Below, piece by piece: positions 52,366 through 61,677 of a stretch of DNA of 64,000 nucleotides. A model generated the notes under the pieces. It was not told where the DNA came from. It was given only the letters and a program-made list of their open reading frames with translations, and did not search any database. Each line of letters starts with the position of its first letter. Within the stretch, counting starts at the first letter, position 1. The stretch is taken from NCBI GenBank assembly GCA_045105235.1, contig JBGCDH010000032.1:62001-126000 (forward strand), in the 5' to 3' direction. The stretch comes from GCA-2684655 sp045105235. Lineage in GTDB: Bacteria > Planctomycetota > UBA1135 > UBA2386. Made by a program: the position numbers and the translations under genes.

Positions 52366-54222
52366 CTACCGCACCTGTGCGGTGCTCAGGATGCCGTTGC
52401 TGACGACGATTCCGCCGGCTTCGCCGTTGGCGAGCGGAACGGCCGGGTCAAACAGCGCGACGGCCTGGGCGGCAATCTGCGTTCCTGGCGGTAGCTGCGG
52501 TGTTGCGAACGCAAACGTCACGGCGTTGCTAGGCGTAAAAGTCACCGCAGTCCCCACTCCCAGGTCCAGCGATCCGAGGAAGGCGCTGCACCCGGGCACC
52601 GTCGTCACGAGGCCCGTGAGATCGATCCCGGTCGGCACGGGCGTGCCGCTTAGATACAGCAGCGACAGGTGCAGTCCGTTGCCCGGCAGAAACTCCGGCA
52701 CGTTGTCGATGGTGTAGGTGACCACCGTGCTGGGATTGAGCACCGGATCGGGGGACGCCGTCAGGGTCATGGCGTCCGCGTTTCTGGGCGGTGTGAGCTC
52801 AAAGCCACTTGCCGCGTTGAGCGACTGCGAAACGTTGACGGGCGTTGTGCCAACCAGGGTGCAGCCGGCAACGGTGTCCCCAGCGCTGTTGCTCGGGGCA
52901 AGCGACTGCCAGACAATGCGCACGACCCCCGTGCTCAGCTCGATCTGGAACTGAAACGTGGCTGGCTGCGTGCTGAAAACCTCAAAGACGCCGTCGAAGG
53001 TTACGAAGTGCACGCCGGAGATCTCCTCGGACAGGATCTTGCCGCTGCCGGTCTCGGTCGGATTGTAGTCACGCCAAGTGTAGAAGCCGACGTGGGATGA
53101 GGACGCCACTTCGTTCAAGCTTGCCGTAAAGTCGGTGCCCTCGTTGCCGCTGGCGTTGGCCGTCAGGACGCCGTTGGAGGAAATGTTCCAATCGGTGACG
53201 CCGCCGACGCCAGGTACGGGCACAGCTTGGGACAGCGTCAGCTGTTCGGTCGTGTCGTCACTGTCGGCGACGATCGTTGCGTTGGCGGTCGGCTGCACGA
53301 ACAGCCCGCCGGCGGCTCCCGGCGAGAACGTCGCGACGTAGCCGTCTGTGCTTGGCACAAACTCGAGCACCCCGCCGTCCAGCGCCGCCTTGGCACTCGG
53401 AGTGTCGAGGAATCGTTCGAGCAGATCTGATTCTCGGTCGAGGATCTCGTGGCAACCGGTGCCGAGGGTGTTGTGTGCGGCCGCAAGTGGGTCGCGGATC
53501 TGCAGCGCGGTGATGTGCGGCGCCAGCGGAGCTGCTGGATTCGGGTGGAGGCCGCGGATCGTGAGCCACAGCTGGTCTGCGTCGTCGTAGACAAACGTGC
53601 CGGTGCAGTGTGAGCCGAAGACGGTGTCGGGCGACGTCACCGCAGGGGCGTTGTCGGGGTCAGCTTCGAGCAGGCCGGATGGCGGCCCGAGTAGGAGCGA
53701 CGATAGATTGGTGATCTCCCCCGCTGTCCGTGTGGCTGGCCCAAAGGCGGAGCCGAGTTCCATCTGGCGGTCGAATAGAGGGTTGCTGGAAGTGCCGTTT
53801 CGCTGGTCGGTGAACCAGACCTGGATCTCGTAGGTGCGCCCAGCGGTCAGCGAGGCGAGGTTGTCGATCCGGATGCCGGTGGTGACGGACGGATTGCCGG
53901 TCGGGGAGAGCTGCATGGCCAGCGTCGTGCGCAGCAGTCGGTCGTATTGCGCATCCCCGGTCGAGGAGCCGTTCAGTCCGTTGTCTACGAAGCCGTTCCA
54001 GCCGTTTGGCCGAAAGCCGCTGACAAACTCCTGTCCGCGGACGGTTGCGGCGAACTGCTGGCCGGCGAAGCTTGCGTTGCCGGCAAACATCAGCTTGCCG
54101 TCGACGTTGACGTCGAGCTGGGACGTGCTCGGGAGCACGGGGTCCCAGGTGATGGTTTGGGCGCAGATGCCGCCGCCAATGGCGAGGCCCGCCAGAAGGC
54201 GTACGGAAAGTTGGTGGATCAT
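52366..54222 (-). CDS. Large secreted protein with C-terminal module
   Basis: 618 residues from ATG 54222, chosen because the signal peptide begins there (MIHQLSVRLLAGLAIGGGICAQ). The first 220 residues form a beta-sandwich-like domain (TGIRIDNLASLTAGRTYEIQVWFTDQRNG) that resembles carbohydrate-binding jelly rolls. A second domain follows (about 270-470; FEFVPSTDGYVATFSPGAAGG, FYTWRDYNPTETGSG). The last 110 residues are the shared module (PRNADAMTLTASPDPVLNPSTVVTYTI, LLYLSGTPVPTGIDLTG, TQIAAQAVALFDP). No catalytic residues assigned. Confidence 0.72.
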   Translation of the reverse strand: MIHQLSVRLLAGLAIGGGICAQTITWDPVLPSTSQLDVNVDGKLMFAGNASFAGQQFAATVRGQEFVSGFRPNGWNGFVDNGLNGSSTGDAQYDRLLRTTLAMQLSPTGNPSVTTGIRIDNLASLTAGRTYEIQVWFTDQRNGTSSNPLFDRQMELGSAFGPATRTAGEITNLSSLLLGPPSGLLEADPDNAPAVTSPDTVFGSHCTGTFVYDDADQLWLTIRGLHPNPAAPLAPHITALQIRDPLAAAHNTLGTGCHEILDRESDLLERFLDTPSAKAALDGGVLEFVPSTDGYVATFSPGAAGGLFVQPTANATIVADSDDTTEQLTLSQAVPVPGVGGVTDWNISSNGVLTANASGNEGTDFTASLNEVASSSHVGFYTWRDYNPTETGSGKILSEEISGVHFVTFDGVFEVFSTQPATFQFQIELSTGVVRIVWQSLAPSNSAGDTVAGCTLVGTTPVNVSQSLNAASGFELTPPRNADAMTLTASPDPVLNPSTVVTYTIDNVPEFLPGNGLHLSLLYLSGTPVPTGIDLTGLVTTVPGCSAFLGSLDLGVGTAVTFTPSNAVTFAFATPQLPPGTQIAAQAVALFDPAVPLANGEAGGIVVSNGILSTAQVR

Positions 54223-54368
54223 GGGTTTCCTCGACCTGCGGCAAGCGCGTTCGAAACGGCTCACGACGGAGCCCTTTTTTTTGCCCATTGCGCCTCGACG
54301 CTTCCGTTGCCGACTGCAGCACACGCGGCGGGGCTGTTGCACCGCATGCCGCGCGTTAGGCTTGGTCG

Positions 54369-55913
54369 ATGAAGAATCGGGATATGGAGGGTCAAAGTGG
54401 CCATGGTGGCGAGACGTACCCTCTGCTTCGCAGGGGGCTTTTCGCCGTGGCTGCGGTCGGCATGGTGTGGGCGGCTGCCGCGCAACCCGTTTCCGGCCAG
54501 TGCGGTATGGGCCCATCGGGGACGTGGAGTCGGCACCCGGCGGATCCCTCCGTCATCCCCGGTGTTGGGCTCAACGGCTGGATCTGGGGCATGCAGGCGC
54601 TTTCGGAAGGGCGCTTGCTGATCAACGGCAAGTTCACGTTCGCCAACGGCGCGTCCTCGGATCAAAACGTGGCGCTATGGGATGGCAGCAGCTGGCAGCC
54701 GCTCGCGGGAGGCGTTGCGGCGCCCTACGCGGTGCGCGGATTCACAGAGTTGACCGGTGGCGATCTCATTGCTGTGCCTACCGGCGGTGGCATCAACACA
54801 ACGGTGCAACGTTTCGACGGTGCCGCGTGGACGTCCGTTGGAGTGCCGTTTGCGCGCTGCGTCCTGGCGCTGCCGGGCAATCAGTATGTGCTCGGTGGCA
54901 GCTTCATCCAGTCGACGCCGCAGGGATCTGCGAGTCGTATCGCCCTTTGGGATGGCTTTGGCTGGCAGCCGATGGGCGCAGGTTTGCCGGCAAGCGTCGA
55001 GGATCTTGAGCTGCTTCAGGATGGCTCGGTTGCGGCCGTCAGCGATGACAAGGTGTGGCTGTGGGACGGCTCTCTGTGGACGTCTCTCGGGGATCTGCCG
55101 CAGCTGTCGGGGGCCCCGGTTCCGTCGCGGGCTGCCAGGATCAAGCAGATGCCGAGCGGGCTGCTGGTGGCGAAGGGTGACGGGCGCCTGTTTCGATGGA
55201 CGGGCAGCAGCTGGGTTCCGATTTGGCAGCCACCGTCCGTTTCGGTTGGGTATGCGGCGATTCCGGGCAGCGACGGCGAGGTGCTCTGTTTGGGGGTCGC
55301 GGCGTCGGAGTTTCGCTTTGATCGCTGGCGACTAGGTGCTGGTTGGTCCTCAGAACCGACGCCGAACGCGACGTTCGTGCAGCCCGCCAACAACGTTGGC
55401 CATGCAATGGCGGCACTGACGGATGGTGTTGTGGTTGTCGGCGGCTTTGCAACGCCGGGAATGCCGGACGCGATCCTGTCGCAGTACCGCGCCACGTGTC
55501 CGGCGACTGCGACGGCGATCGGTGCCGGCTGTGCGAGCAGCATCGGGTCTCTCGACTACGAAGTGACGAGCCTTCCCTGGCTCCGATCCGAATACCGCGC
55601 GCGCTGCAGCAGCATCGCGCCCAACTCTCTGGTTGCCCGGGTCTCGAGTCTTGAGCCCGCGATCCAGCTGCCGCTGCCGGCCTCGTTGCTGCCGAGCTCG
55701 CCGCTTTGTGCGCTCTATGCACAGCCGGACTTGGTGTCGGTGCAGGTGGTCGCCTCCGGCACGATGGAGACGTCGCTCTTTTTGCCGAATGTGAGCGCGC
55801 TGCTTGGAGTCACGTTTGTCGACCAGCTCGTCGCTTTCGAGTTTGCGCCGGGCGGCGTCTGGACGCAGACAGCGAGCAGCAACGCGCTTGCGCTGTCGAT
55901 TGGAAATCTGTGA
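54369..55913 (+). CDS. Secreted propeller-like protein with C-terminal module
   Basis: 514 residues. The signal peptide is preceded by a 20-residue polar leader (GLFAVAAVGMVWAAAAQPVSGQ). Repeated blades of the form ALWDGSSWQPLAGG, RIALWDGFGWQPMGAG, KVWLWDGSLWTSLGD and LFRWTGSSWVPI indicate a beta-propeller. From about residue 385 a Cys-containing module appears (IGAGCASSIGSLDYEVTSLPWL, LPLPASLLPSSPLCALYAQPDL). It is divergent from the neighbouring 618-residue exported protein. Confidence 0.75.
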   Translation: MKNRDMEGQSGHGGETYPLLRRGLFAVAAVGMVWAAAAQPVSGQCGMGPSGTWSRHPADPSVIPGVGLNGWIWGMQALSEGRLLINGKFTFANGASSDQNVALWDGSSWQPLAGGVAAPYAVRGFTELTGGDLIAVPTGGGINTTVQRFDGAAWTSVGVPFARCVLALPGNQYVLGGSFIQSTPQGSASRIALWDGFGWQPMGAGLPASVEDLELLQDGSVAAVSDDKVWLWDGSLWTSLGDLPQLSGAPVPSRAARIKQMPSGLLVAKGDGRLFRWTGSSWVPIWQPPSVSVGYAAIPGSDGEVLCLGVAASEFRFDRWRLGAGWSSEPTPNATFVQPANNVGHAMAALTDGVVVVGGFATPGMPDAILSQYRATCPATATAIGAGCASSIGSLDYEVTSLPWLRSEYRARCSSIAPNSLVARVSSLEPAIQLPLPASLLPSSPLCALYAQPDLVSVQVVASGTMETSLFLPNVSALLGVTFVDQLVAFEFAPGGVWTQTASSNALALSIGNL

Positions 55914-55920
55914 GTCGAAC

Positions 55921-56840
55921 ATGAGCCGCCTGAGCTTGCACCGCTTTTGGTTCGCCCGATCGGTCGCCGTGTGCGCATGCTTCGCTGCGGCGGCAGCCAG
56001 CGCGCAGGACCCTATCGAGCGATACGACGCGTTGCTTGTGCCGGGCGTTGCGAAGCGCTTGCGCAGTGAGCGCGCCGAAGACGTGGCGTGGGGTGGGCAT
56101 CTTGTTGGCCACTACCGCCTATCGAGCCTTCAGCGGTCGCTCTCAGCGGCGTTGTTTCGCTGGAATGCGTCGGAAGATCCAGCTGCTGGCCGCGTGCGGC
56201 TGCACCTTCTTGACGGCATGGTTCGCACGCGCATCAAGCTGCCTGCGGACCTGCTCACGGTCTCACTTGCTGATCCGCTGACGAGAGATGCGGCTTTTGC
56301 CGTGCTGTGCAATGACGCCGAGAGCGGCCGCGAGCTGTTGGTGGCGGATGGTGCCTCGAGGTCCGCTTCCAGGTGCGCGTGTATGGAGATGCCGAGCAGG
56401 CGGAGTTTACGGATACCCTCGATGCACGAGCTGCTCCGCCGGCAAAGCTGTTCGAAAAGAAGGGCTTCCCGCCCACGCCGCTGCAGCTCAGCAGGCGGGA
56501 GGACTGGGTCTATCGTGTGTCTAGTCTGGACCGAGGGCCGCTGCGGCAGCGTCTGCCCCAGGCCGATCTGCGGGCGCTCGTTCGAGCCGCGAGTCGAGTC
56601 GATGTCGAGGACTGCATGCTCGATCATTCTTGGGTCGACGGCGACAAGCTGATCGAGGCTTGTGCTGCGCCGCTGGCGGACCTCAGGCGCCGCTTGGATA
56701 GCGCGGTGAAGGCGCTGGGCGTCAACGGCTGGCTGCCGCAGGACGAGGTGGGAAAGCTGCGCATCCCGATTCGGATCGAGCGGATCGACGAGCGCGGCCC
56801 CGATGCGCCGGCGCTGCCGCCGATCGTCGAAGGCAAGTAA
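55921..56840 (+). pseudogene. Secreted-protein gene broken by a -1 frameshift
   Basis: Starting at ATG 55921 (8 bases after the upstream stop) the frame gives a signal peptide (SVAVCACFAAAAASAQ) and an alpha/beta region to about residue 145 (GRELLVADG). It then degenerates into Arg/Ser-rich text. From about 56352 the next frame continues sensibly (LEVRFQVRVYGDAEQAEFTDTL, LFEKKGFPPTPLQLSRREDWVYRV) to the stop at 56840. Reading GCC then CTC with the shared C at 56355 joins them, so one C appears to be missing. The repaired protein would be about 306 residues. It could be a real mutation or a sequencing error. Confidence 0.75.
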
Positions 56841-56885
56841 TGAGCCCGTACGCGCTCCGTGCGCACGACAGCTTGAGAGTCGCGG

Positions 56886-59018
56886 CTACTTCTTCACCGG
56901 CTGAAGCCTGACCTTCAATCCCTTGAGGTCGCTCTCGATCTTCTGGGGCTCGTAGCCCGGGTGCTTCACTTCGATATACGTGTTTTTGAAGGGAAGCAGC
57001 CAGCGGGCCGTTCCTTTCGCGTCGGTGCGACAGCCTCTGCCGCTGCGTCTCTTGCCGCTGCGTGCGAAGTAGAGAACGGTCGCACCTTCGAGAGGCATTC
57101 CGTCTTGGTCGGTGACGGTTGTTTCCAGCAGTTGAAGGTGCTTCGTCCACTCTGTTGTCTTGAGTCGAGGATCCTGTGTCTCTTCGCTGTCAGTGGATTC
57201 GACATCTTTGATTTGGAACCCGCCGTATGGGCCGAACGCGACGTCATAGCGCCCCCTTGGCATCTTTGAGATCGCAAACGTCCCTTCGTGGAGGTTTGAC
57301 CGGAATACGCGCCCGGAGTCACGGTTTGTGGCGCGGACATCGATCTGCGCGTCGCCGGTGTCGCCAAGCAGTTGGCCATGTAGTTCGGTTGCCGTGGCTA
57401 CCTGCAGCAACTCGTCGACATCGCCGACCTGAAGAACGAGACGCTCCTTGGTAGGCGTCCACAGGGCGTCCTCGACCGTGAGATAGAAAGGGCGATCGAC
57501 GGGAGCAAACTCGCGGATCGCAAAGCGCCCCTTGTCGTCGGTCTGGACGCGGTGTTTGTGGAAGTAGCGCCCTCCGCGGGACGTGCCGCCGCCACTGCCG
57601 CCGGAGGCGATGGTCATCTTGCTCGTGAGCCAAACGCCGGCAACCGGGTTGCCGTTCGGGTCCACGAGGACGCCGGTTGCAGCGATCGGCTCATCTTGAA
57701 GCTGCGCGTCGGCCATCGACTGGTTTCCGGGCTTTAGGTCGCCGAGTTCGAGGCGTGTAGCGCCTCGGTAGTTCGTGCCTTTGCTTTTCCTGCTGCCGCT
57801 GCCGGCGCCTCGTCGGACAAGGTAGATGCTATCTGGCTGTGCGCCTTGAAACGTCAGCGTCGCCATGCCCGATGCATCGGTCGTGAACTCGGCGTAGCCG
57901 TAGTGTTGCTTGCTATAGAATATGCGGCCGAGTGGCTCGTTGGCGATCGGCTGGCCCTGCTGGTCGAGCACGCGGAAACGAAGGATCGGCGGCCCTTTCG
58001 TGATGCGGCCGTCAATGATGACCATCTCGCCTTGGCGTGTTGGCCCCTTGGCTTGGAATTCGAGTGGGTTGTCGATGCCTTTGAGCTTGGCCGCGACGCG
58101 GAGATCGAGGCCGAGGGCGACGTGCGAATACACGGCGGAGTCTTCCGTTTGTTGCGACGGTTGCATGCTCGTCGGGCCCCATTGAAATGCCGCAGGGTCT
58201 ATCTTGAAGTCCCAGGTCAAGGTGGCGGACTCTAGATCCGTAGACGGTTTTTCGTCGTCGCCGTAGAGGATGAAGCGAGCTTGCCCGCACGGCGGCAGCT
58301 TGAGTTGCAGCGGCGTGTCTGGCGTCGCTTTGTCCGTCAGGTTCGCTCGCACCGGCTCGGGGCTAGCGATCATCGCGACGGCCTGCAGCTGTCCCCGGTT
58401 GCGGTAGTCGGAGGTGTCAAACGTGCACACGCCATCGCTGTTGGTTCGCTGGCGTGCGAGCATGAAGGGCGATTTGGAGTCGGCGGTGAGTCCGACCAAG
58501 ACGTCGCGCGCCGGCTTGCCGGTGGCGTCGCGGACTTCGACGGCCGCGATGCGTGCCGCAAAGAGTTGGATCGGACCCTCGTGCCGAGGTTCCCAAGAGG
58601 CCGTGCGCTTGCCGGACGTCACGATGCCGAAGGTGCTGTCTGTCGGCAGGAACGTGGCGATCCCCTCGGCGTTCGTTACGAAACGTGTCCCCATCAGCGC
58701 GGCCATGGTGACGCCCTGCATGCGTCTGCTGAGGTCGAGCCCTCTCATCGCTTGCTGCACGGCTTGGACGCGTTTGCGCACGTCGGGATCCGTCATGGAG
58801 CCGATCACGACCACGCTGGCATGGGCGATGGGTTTGCCGGTGTCCCCATCGACGACCTCGATGCTGCGGCCGTCGGCTGCTGCCGGCTGGATCGGCATAG
58901 CGGCGATTGCTGCGTATGGATCCGCCGGTATGTCGATCGGCGGCGGAGTCTGTGCCAGCAGGCATGACCGGAGCAAGCAGATTGCGATCAGGGCAAGGAA
59001 TGGGCAGCGGTTGGTCAT
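56886..59018 (-). CDS. Exported protein with repeated carboxypeptidase-regulatory-like domains
   Basis: 710 residues from ATG 59018, where a signal peptide starts (MTNRCPFLALIAICLLRSCLLAQ). Several Ig-like, CarboxypepD_reg or Cna-B-like units are visible: IEVVDGDTGKPIAHASVVV, VEVRDATGKPARDVLVGL, RVLDQQGQPIANEPLGRIFY, GVLVDPNGNPVAGVWLTSK, VTDQDGMPLEGATVLYFA. Each opens with a V/R-x-x-D-x-x-G-x-P-x-x-x-A-x-V pattern. Probably a cell-surface or periplasmic multi-domain stalk. It converges on the broken gene with 45 bases between stops. Confidence 0.82.
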   Translation of the reverse strand: MTNRCPFLALIAICLLRSCLLAQTPPPIDIPADPYAAIAAMPIQPAAADGRSIEVVDGDTGKPIAHASVVVIGSMTDPDVRKRVQAVQQAMRGLDLSRRMQGVTMAALMGTRFVTNAEGIATFLPTDSTFGIVTSGKRTASWEPRHEGPIQLFAARIAAVEVRDATGKPARDVLVGLTADSKSPFMLARQRTNSDGVCTFDTSDYRNRGQLQAVAMIASPEPVRANLTDKATPDTPLQLKLPPCGQARFILYGDDEKPSTDLESATLTWDFKIDPAAFQWGPTSMQPSQQTEDSAVYSHVALGLDLRVAAKLKGIDNPLEFQAKGPTRQGEMVIIDGRITKGPPILRFRVLDQQGQPIANEPLGRIFYSKQHYGYAEFTTDASGMATLTFQGAQPDSIYLVRRGAGSGSRKSKGTNYRGATRLELGDLKPGNQSMADAQLQDEPIAATGVLVDPNGNPVAGVWLTSKMTIASGGSGGGTSRGGRYFHKHRVQTDDKGRFAIREFAPVDRPFYLTVEDALWTPTKERLVLQVGDVDELLQVATATELHGQLLGDTGDAQIDVRATNRDSGRVFRSNLHEGTFAISKMPRGRYDVAFGPYGGFQIKDVESTDSEETQDPRLKTTEWTKHLQLLETTVTDQDGMPLEGATVLYFARSGKRRSGRGCRTDAKGTARWLLPFKNTYIEVKHPGYEPQKIESDLKGLKVRLQPVKK

Positions 59019-59239
59019 CGTGTGCACTCTTCCGGTGTGCGGTTCTGCAGGGGCGGCGATGCCTTTCCGCGAGCGCCGTCGGAATACAATGGTGCGGCAG
59101 AACGCTCGCGATCGCGAGGATTCCTGCCGCACCAATCCATCGCTTCGTTTCGCAGACCGAGAGGCCTCGGCAGCCGCTCGGCAATCGGGCCTATCCACAA
59201 GCCCGATTGTGTGTGTTGCTCGGCTCAGAAGGATCTGGC

Positions 59240-59728
59240 TCAGAAGTTGATCTGGAACCCCTCAACGTCCGAGATCGAGCTCGCGACCAGCGAGATCGTC
59301 GGGGCGTTCGCGAGCGTGACAGCCTGCGCGTAGAGATCGATCGTAAAGCCGAGCGCGATGCCGCCGGCCGGAGCGAACGTGTCGACGGCGCTGAAGTTGC
59401 CGGCTGCATCCGTCACCCCGTAGGACCGGAAGAAGAGGAAGCTGCCGCCGCCGCCGATTCCGAGCGGCAGGTTGAAGAACGGCAGCGGTGGAATCGCCAC
59501 GTTGCTGTCTGACAGGCACACGATAGCCAGCTCGTTGGGCGTGGCGCCGACGACATCGTAGTTGAGGTCGCCACCCGCCTGGATCGTGCCGCCAACGAGG
59601 CTGCCGGAGACCGTCAGGTCCGAGGTCGTCGGGTTGTTTGGCTGGGCTGGCGGCAGCGACAGCTCTTGCACGATGGCCGAGAAGCTGGGGGTGCCAGGCG
59701 TGCCAACGATGTAGATCTCGTAGGACAT
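59240..59728 (-). pseudogene. 5'-truncated secreted-protein fragment
   Basis: A 162-residue frame from ATG 59728 (MSYEIYIVGTPGTP) that has no signal peptide. The text matches the shared C-terminal modules of exported proteins here: GGTIQAGGDLNYDVVGATPNELAIVCLSDSN, GGGGSFLFFRSYGVTDAAG, ALGFTIDLYAQAVTLANAPT. Upstream codons continue open to about 60148, but the added sequence is Arg/Pro-rich nonsense antisense to the kinase remnant. The gene appears to have lost its 5' part at a junction near 59760-59990. Confidence 0.65.
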
Positions 59729-59881
59729 GTCGCTAGCGAAGGTCAGTCCGCTGGCGAGAGTGTTTGTCGGCGGAAGTGGGATGGTTGGGGTGCTGGCCCA
59801 CTCTGACACTCTCGGCGAAGCCCGCCGTCTCCTACCATTCGCCGCAATCGCGGGTGCTGTCGCACTGCTTGCTGGGTCGAC

Positions 59882-61627
59882 GTGCGGCCAGTCCGCGCTC
59901 GGCAATGCGAGTCCTCGCAACCTCGAGCTGCTCCCCTCCGGTGCCGGTGCGATCGTCGATCTGATGCGCACCGATGGGCTGCCGTGCGGCGCCGCAATCC
60001 GCGCACGACGCCGGAGCTTGCGCGGGTTGTCGACAAGGCGCTGCAAAAGCAGCCCGCCGATCGCTACCGCTCGGCGAGCGCGATGGCGGACGATCTGCGC
60101 CGATGGCTTTCTGCCCAAGCAGTTCACGCAAAGCCGCTGCCGCTGCACCGGCAGCTATTGCGTTGGTCGCAGCGCAACCCGCTGCTCGCTTGGTTTGTTG
60201 GTTTCGCTTGCAGTGCGGCGATTGCGATCGCGATCAGCTGGTGGCGAGCCGAGGGCGCCCTGCGCGACTATCGGTGGCTAGCGACTTCGGTTCGCGTAGC
60301 CGCGCTGCGCAGCGCCTTTGAGGATGCCCCGCCCGCGTGGCCTGCGCACGAGGCGCAGTATGCAGAATGGCGTCGCGAGGCGGAAATACTGGTCGCGTGG
60401 CTACCGAGCTTTGAGCGCCGCCTTGCGCGGCTTCGCGATGCTGCGACGGTTGGCGATGACGATCAGCTGATCTTCGACGACACCGAGCAGCAGTTTCTCT
60501 ACGAAGGCAATCTAGAGAACTATCGGTCGCTCCAGGATGTTGCCGAGCGGATCTTGCCGGCTCTTAGCGGGCAGATCCGGTGGGCGCGGAGTGTTGAGCA
60601 GACTACGATCGAGCAGCCAGCGGACCGCTGGCGTGAGGTCTTTGAAGATCTTGATCGAGACCCTCGATTTGCCGCATGCAGGCCCGTTCCACAGCTTGGG
60701 CTTGTGCCGCTGTGTCGTGATCCGGCGTCGGGCCTATGGGAGTTTGCGCACGCGCGTTCCGGGAGCCCGCCAATGCTCGGGACGGACGGTCGGTGGCAGA
60801 TGACCAGCGAGAGTTCGTTGGTCTTTGTGCTCGCGCCGCCGACTGTTTTCATGATGGGGAGTCAGGCCTCCGATCCCAATGCGCTCAATTTCGATCCGGC
60901 GGCGCGTGAGCACGACGGTCCGGTTCAGCGAGTGGCGTTGACGGAGCCGTTCTTTCTGTCGAAATACGAGATGAGTCGCGCCCAGTGGCAACGGCTCGGA
61001 GGCAAGCTGGCCGTCACGGACGGCAAAGACGTCGGCTCTGATCCAGACGCCCTCCGCTATCCACTCATTGGGCAGAGCTTTGACGAGGTCTTGCATCGCT
61101 TGCAGCGGCACGGTCTCAGCATCCCGACGGAAGCGCAGTGGGAAGCGTGCTGTCGAGCCGGCTCGCAGTCGCCGTGGTCGTGTGGTGGCGATGTCTTGCA
61201 GGTGGCTGCGTTCGCCAACGTCCGCGACCTCGACCTCTTTGATGCCCGCGACCGCATCCATCCGCCCGTAGTGCCGCCCTATGCGCAGGTCCGCGACGGT
61301 CACGCCTATCACGCTCCCGTGGGCGCGTACGCATCGAATGCCTGGGGCTTCCATCAGATGCACGGCAACGTCGATGAGATGTGTCGCGATTGGTTTGCCC
61401 GGGGCTACGACAAGGCCGGTCCGCCGCGTGCGAGCGATGGGCTGCGCGAAGCGATCTCGACGGCACGCGCGATTCGGGGTGGCAACAGTCTTCGCGAATA
61501 CTTCAAGACGGCCTCTGGCATCCGCAATGCTGCGCCGCCCGCGTCTCGGTTCCGAACGATCGGAGTTCGACCTTTGCGGCGTTGGCGCGACAGTTTGCGA
61601 AATCCATCGGGACTGCGGGACAGATAG
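59882..61627 (+). pseudogene. Kinase-tail / FGE-like fusion, 5' truncated
   Basis: Real coding begins about 59985 with TPELARVVDKALQKQP and RYRSASAMADDLRRWL, the standard end of a planctomycete Hanks-type Ser/Thr kinase domain. Codons before that read as Arg/Cys-rich noise. A TM helix follows (LLAWFVGFACSAAIAIAI), then a helical linker. An FGE/SUMF1-like domain ends the protein (about 60850-61590): VFMMGSQASDPNA, PFFLSKYEMSRAQW, SIPTEAQWEACCRAG, NAWGFHQMHGNVDEMCRDWF, AIRGGNSLREY. The catalytic Cys of true FGE is missing near RGGNSL. The kinase catalytic core is lost, so the remaining frame may be non-functional. Confidence 0.7.
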
Positions 61628-61632
61628 GGGTG

Positions 61633-61653
61633 GCCGCGAAACGACTTCGCGGC
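61633..61653 (+). terminator. Perfect 8-bp hairpin after the kinase-tail/FGE frame
   Basis: GCCGCGAA and TTCGCGGC flank a 5-base loop (ACGAC), followed within 6 bases by a short TTT. It lies between the stop at 61627 and the ATG at 61678. The U-tract is weak. Confidence 0.4.
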
Positions 61654-61677
61654 GACTCGTTTCTGCATCCTCAAGCT

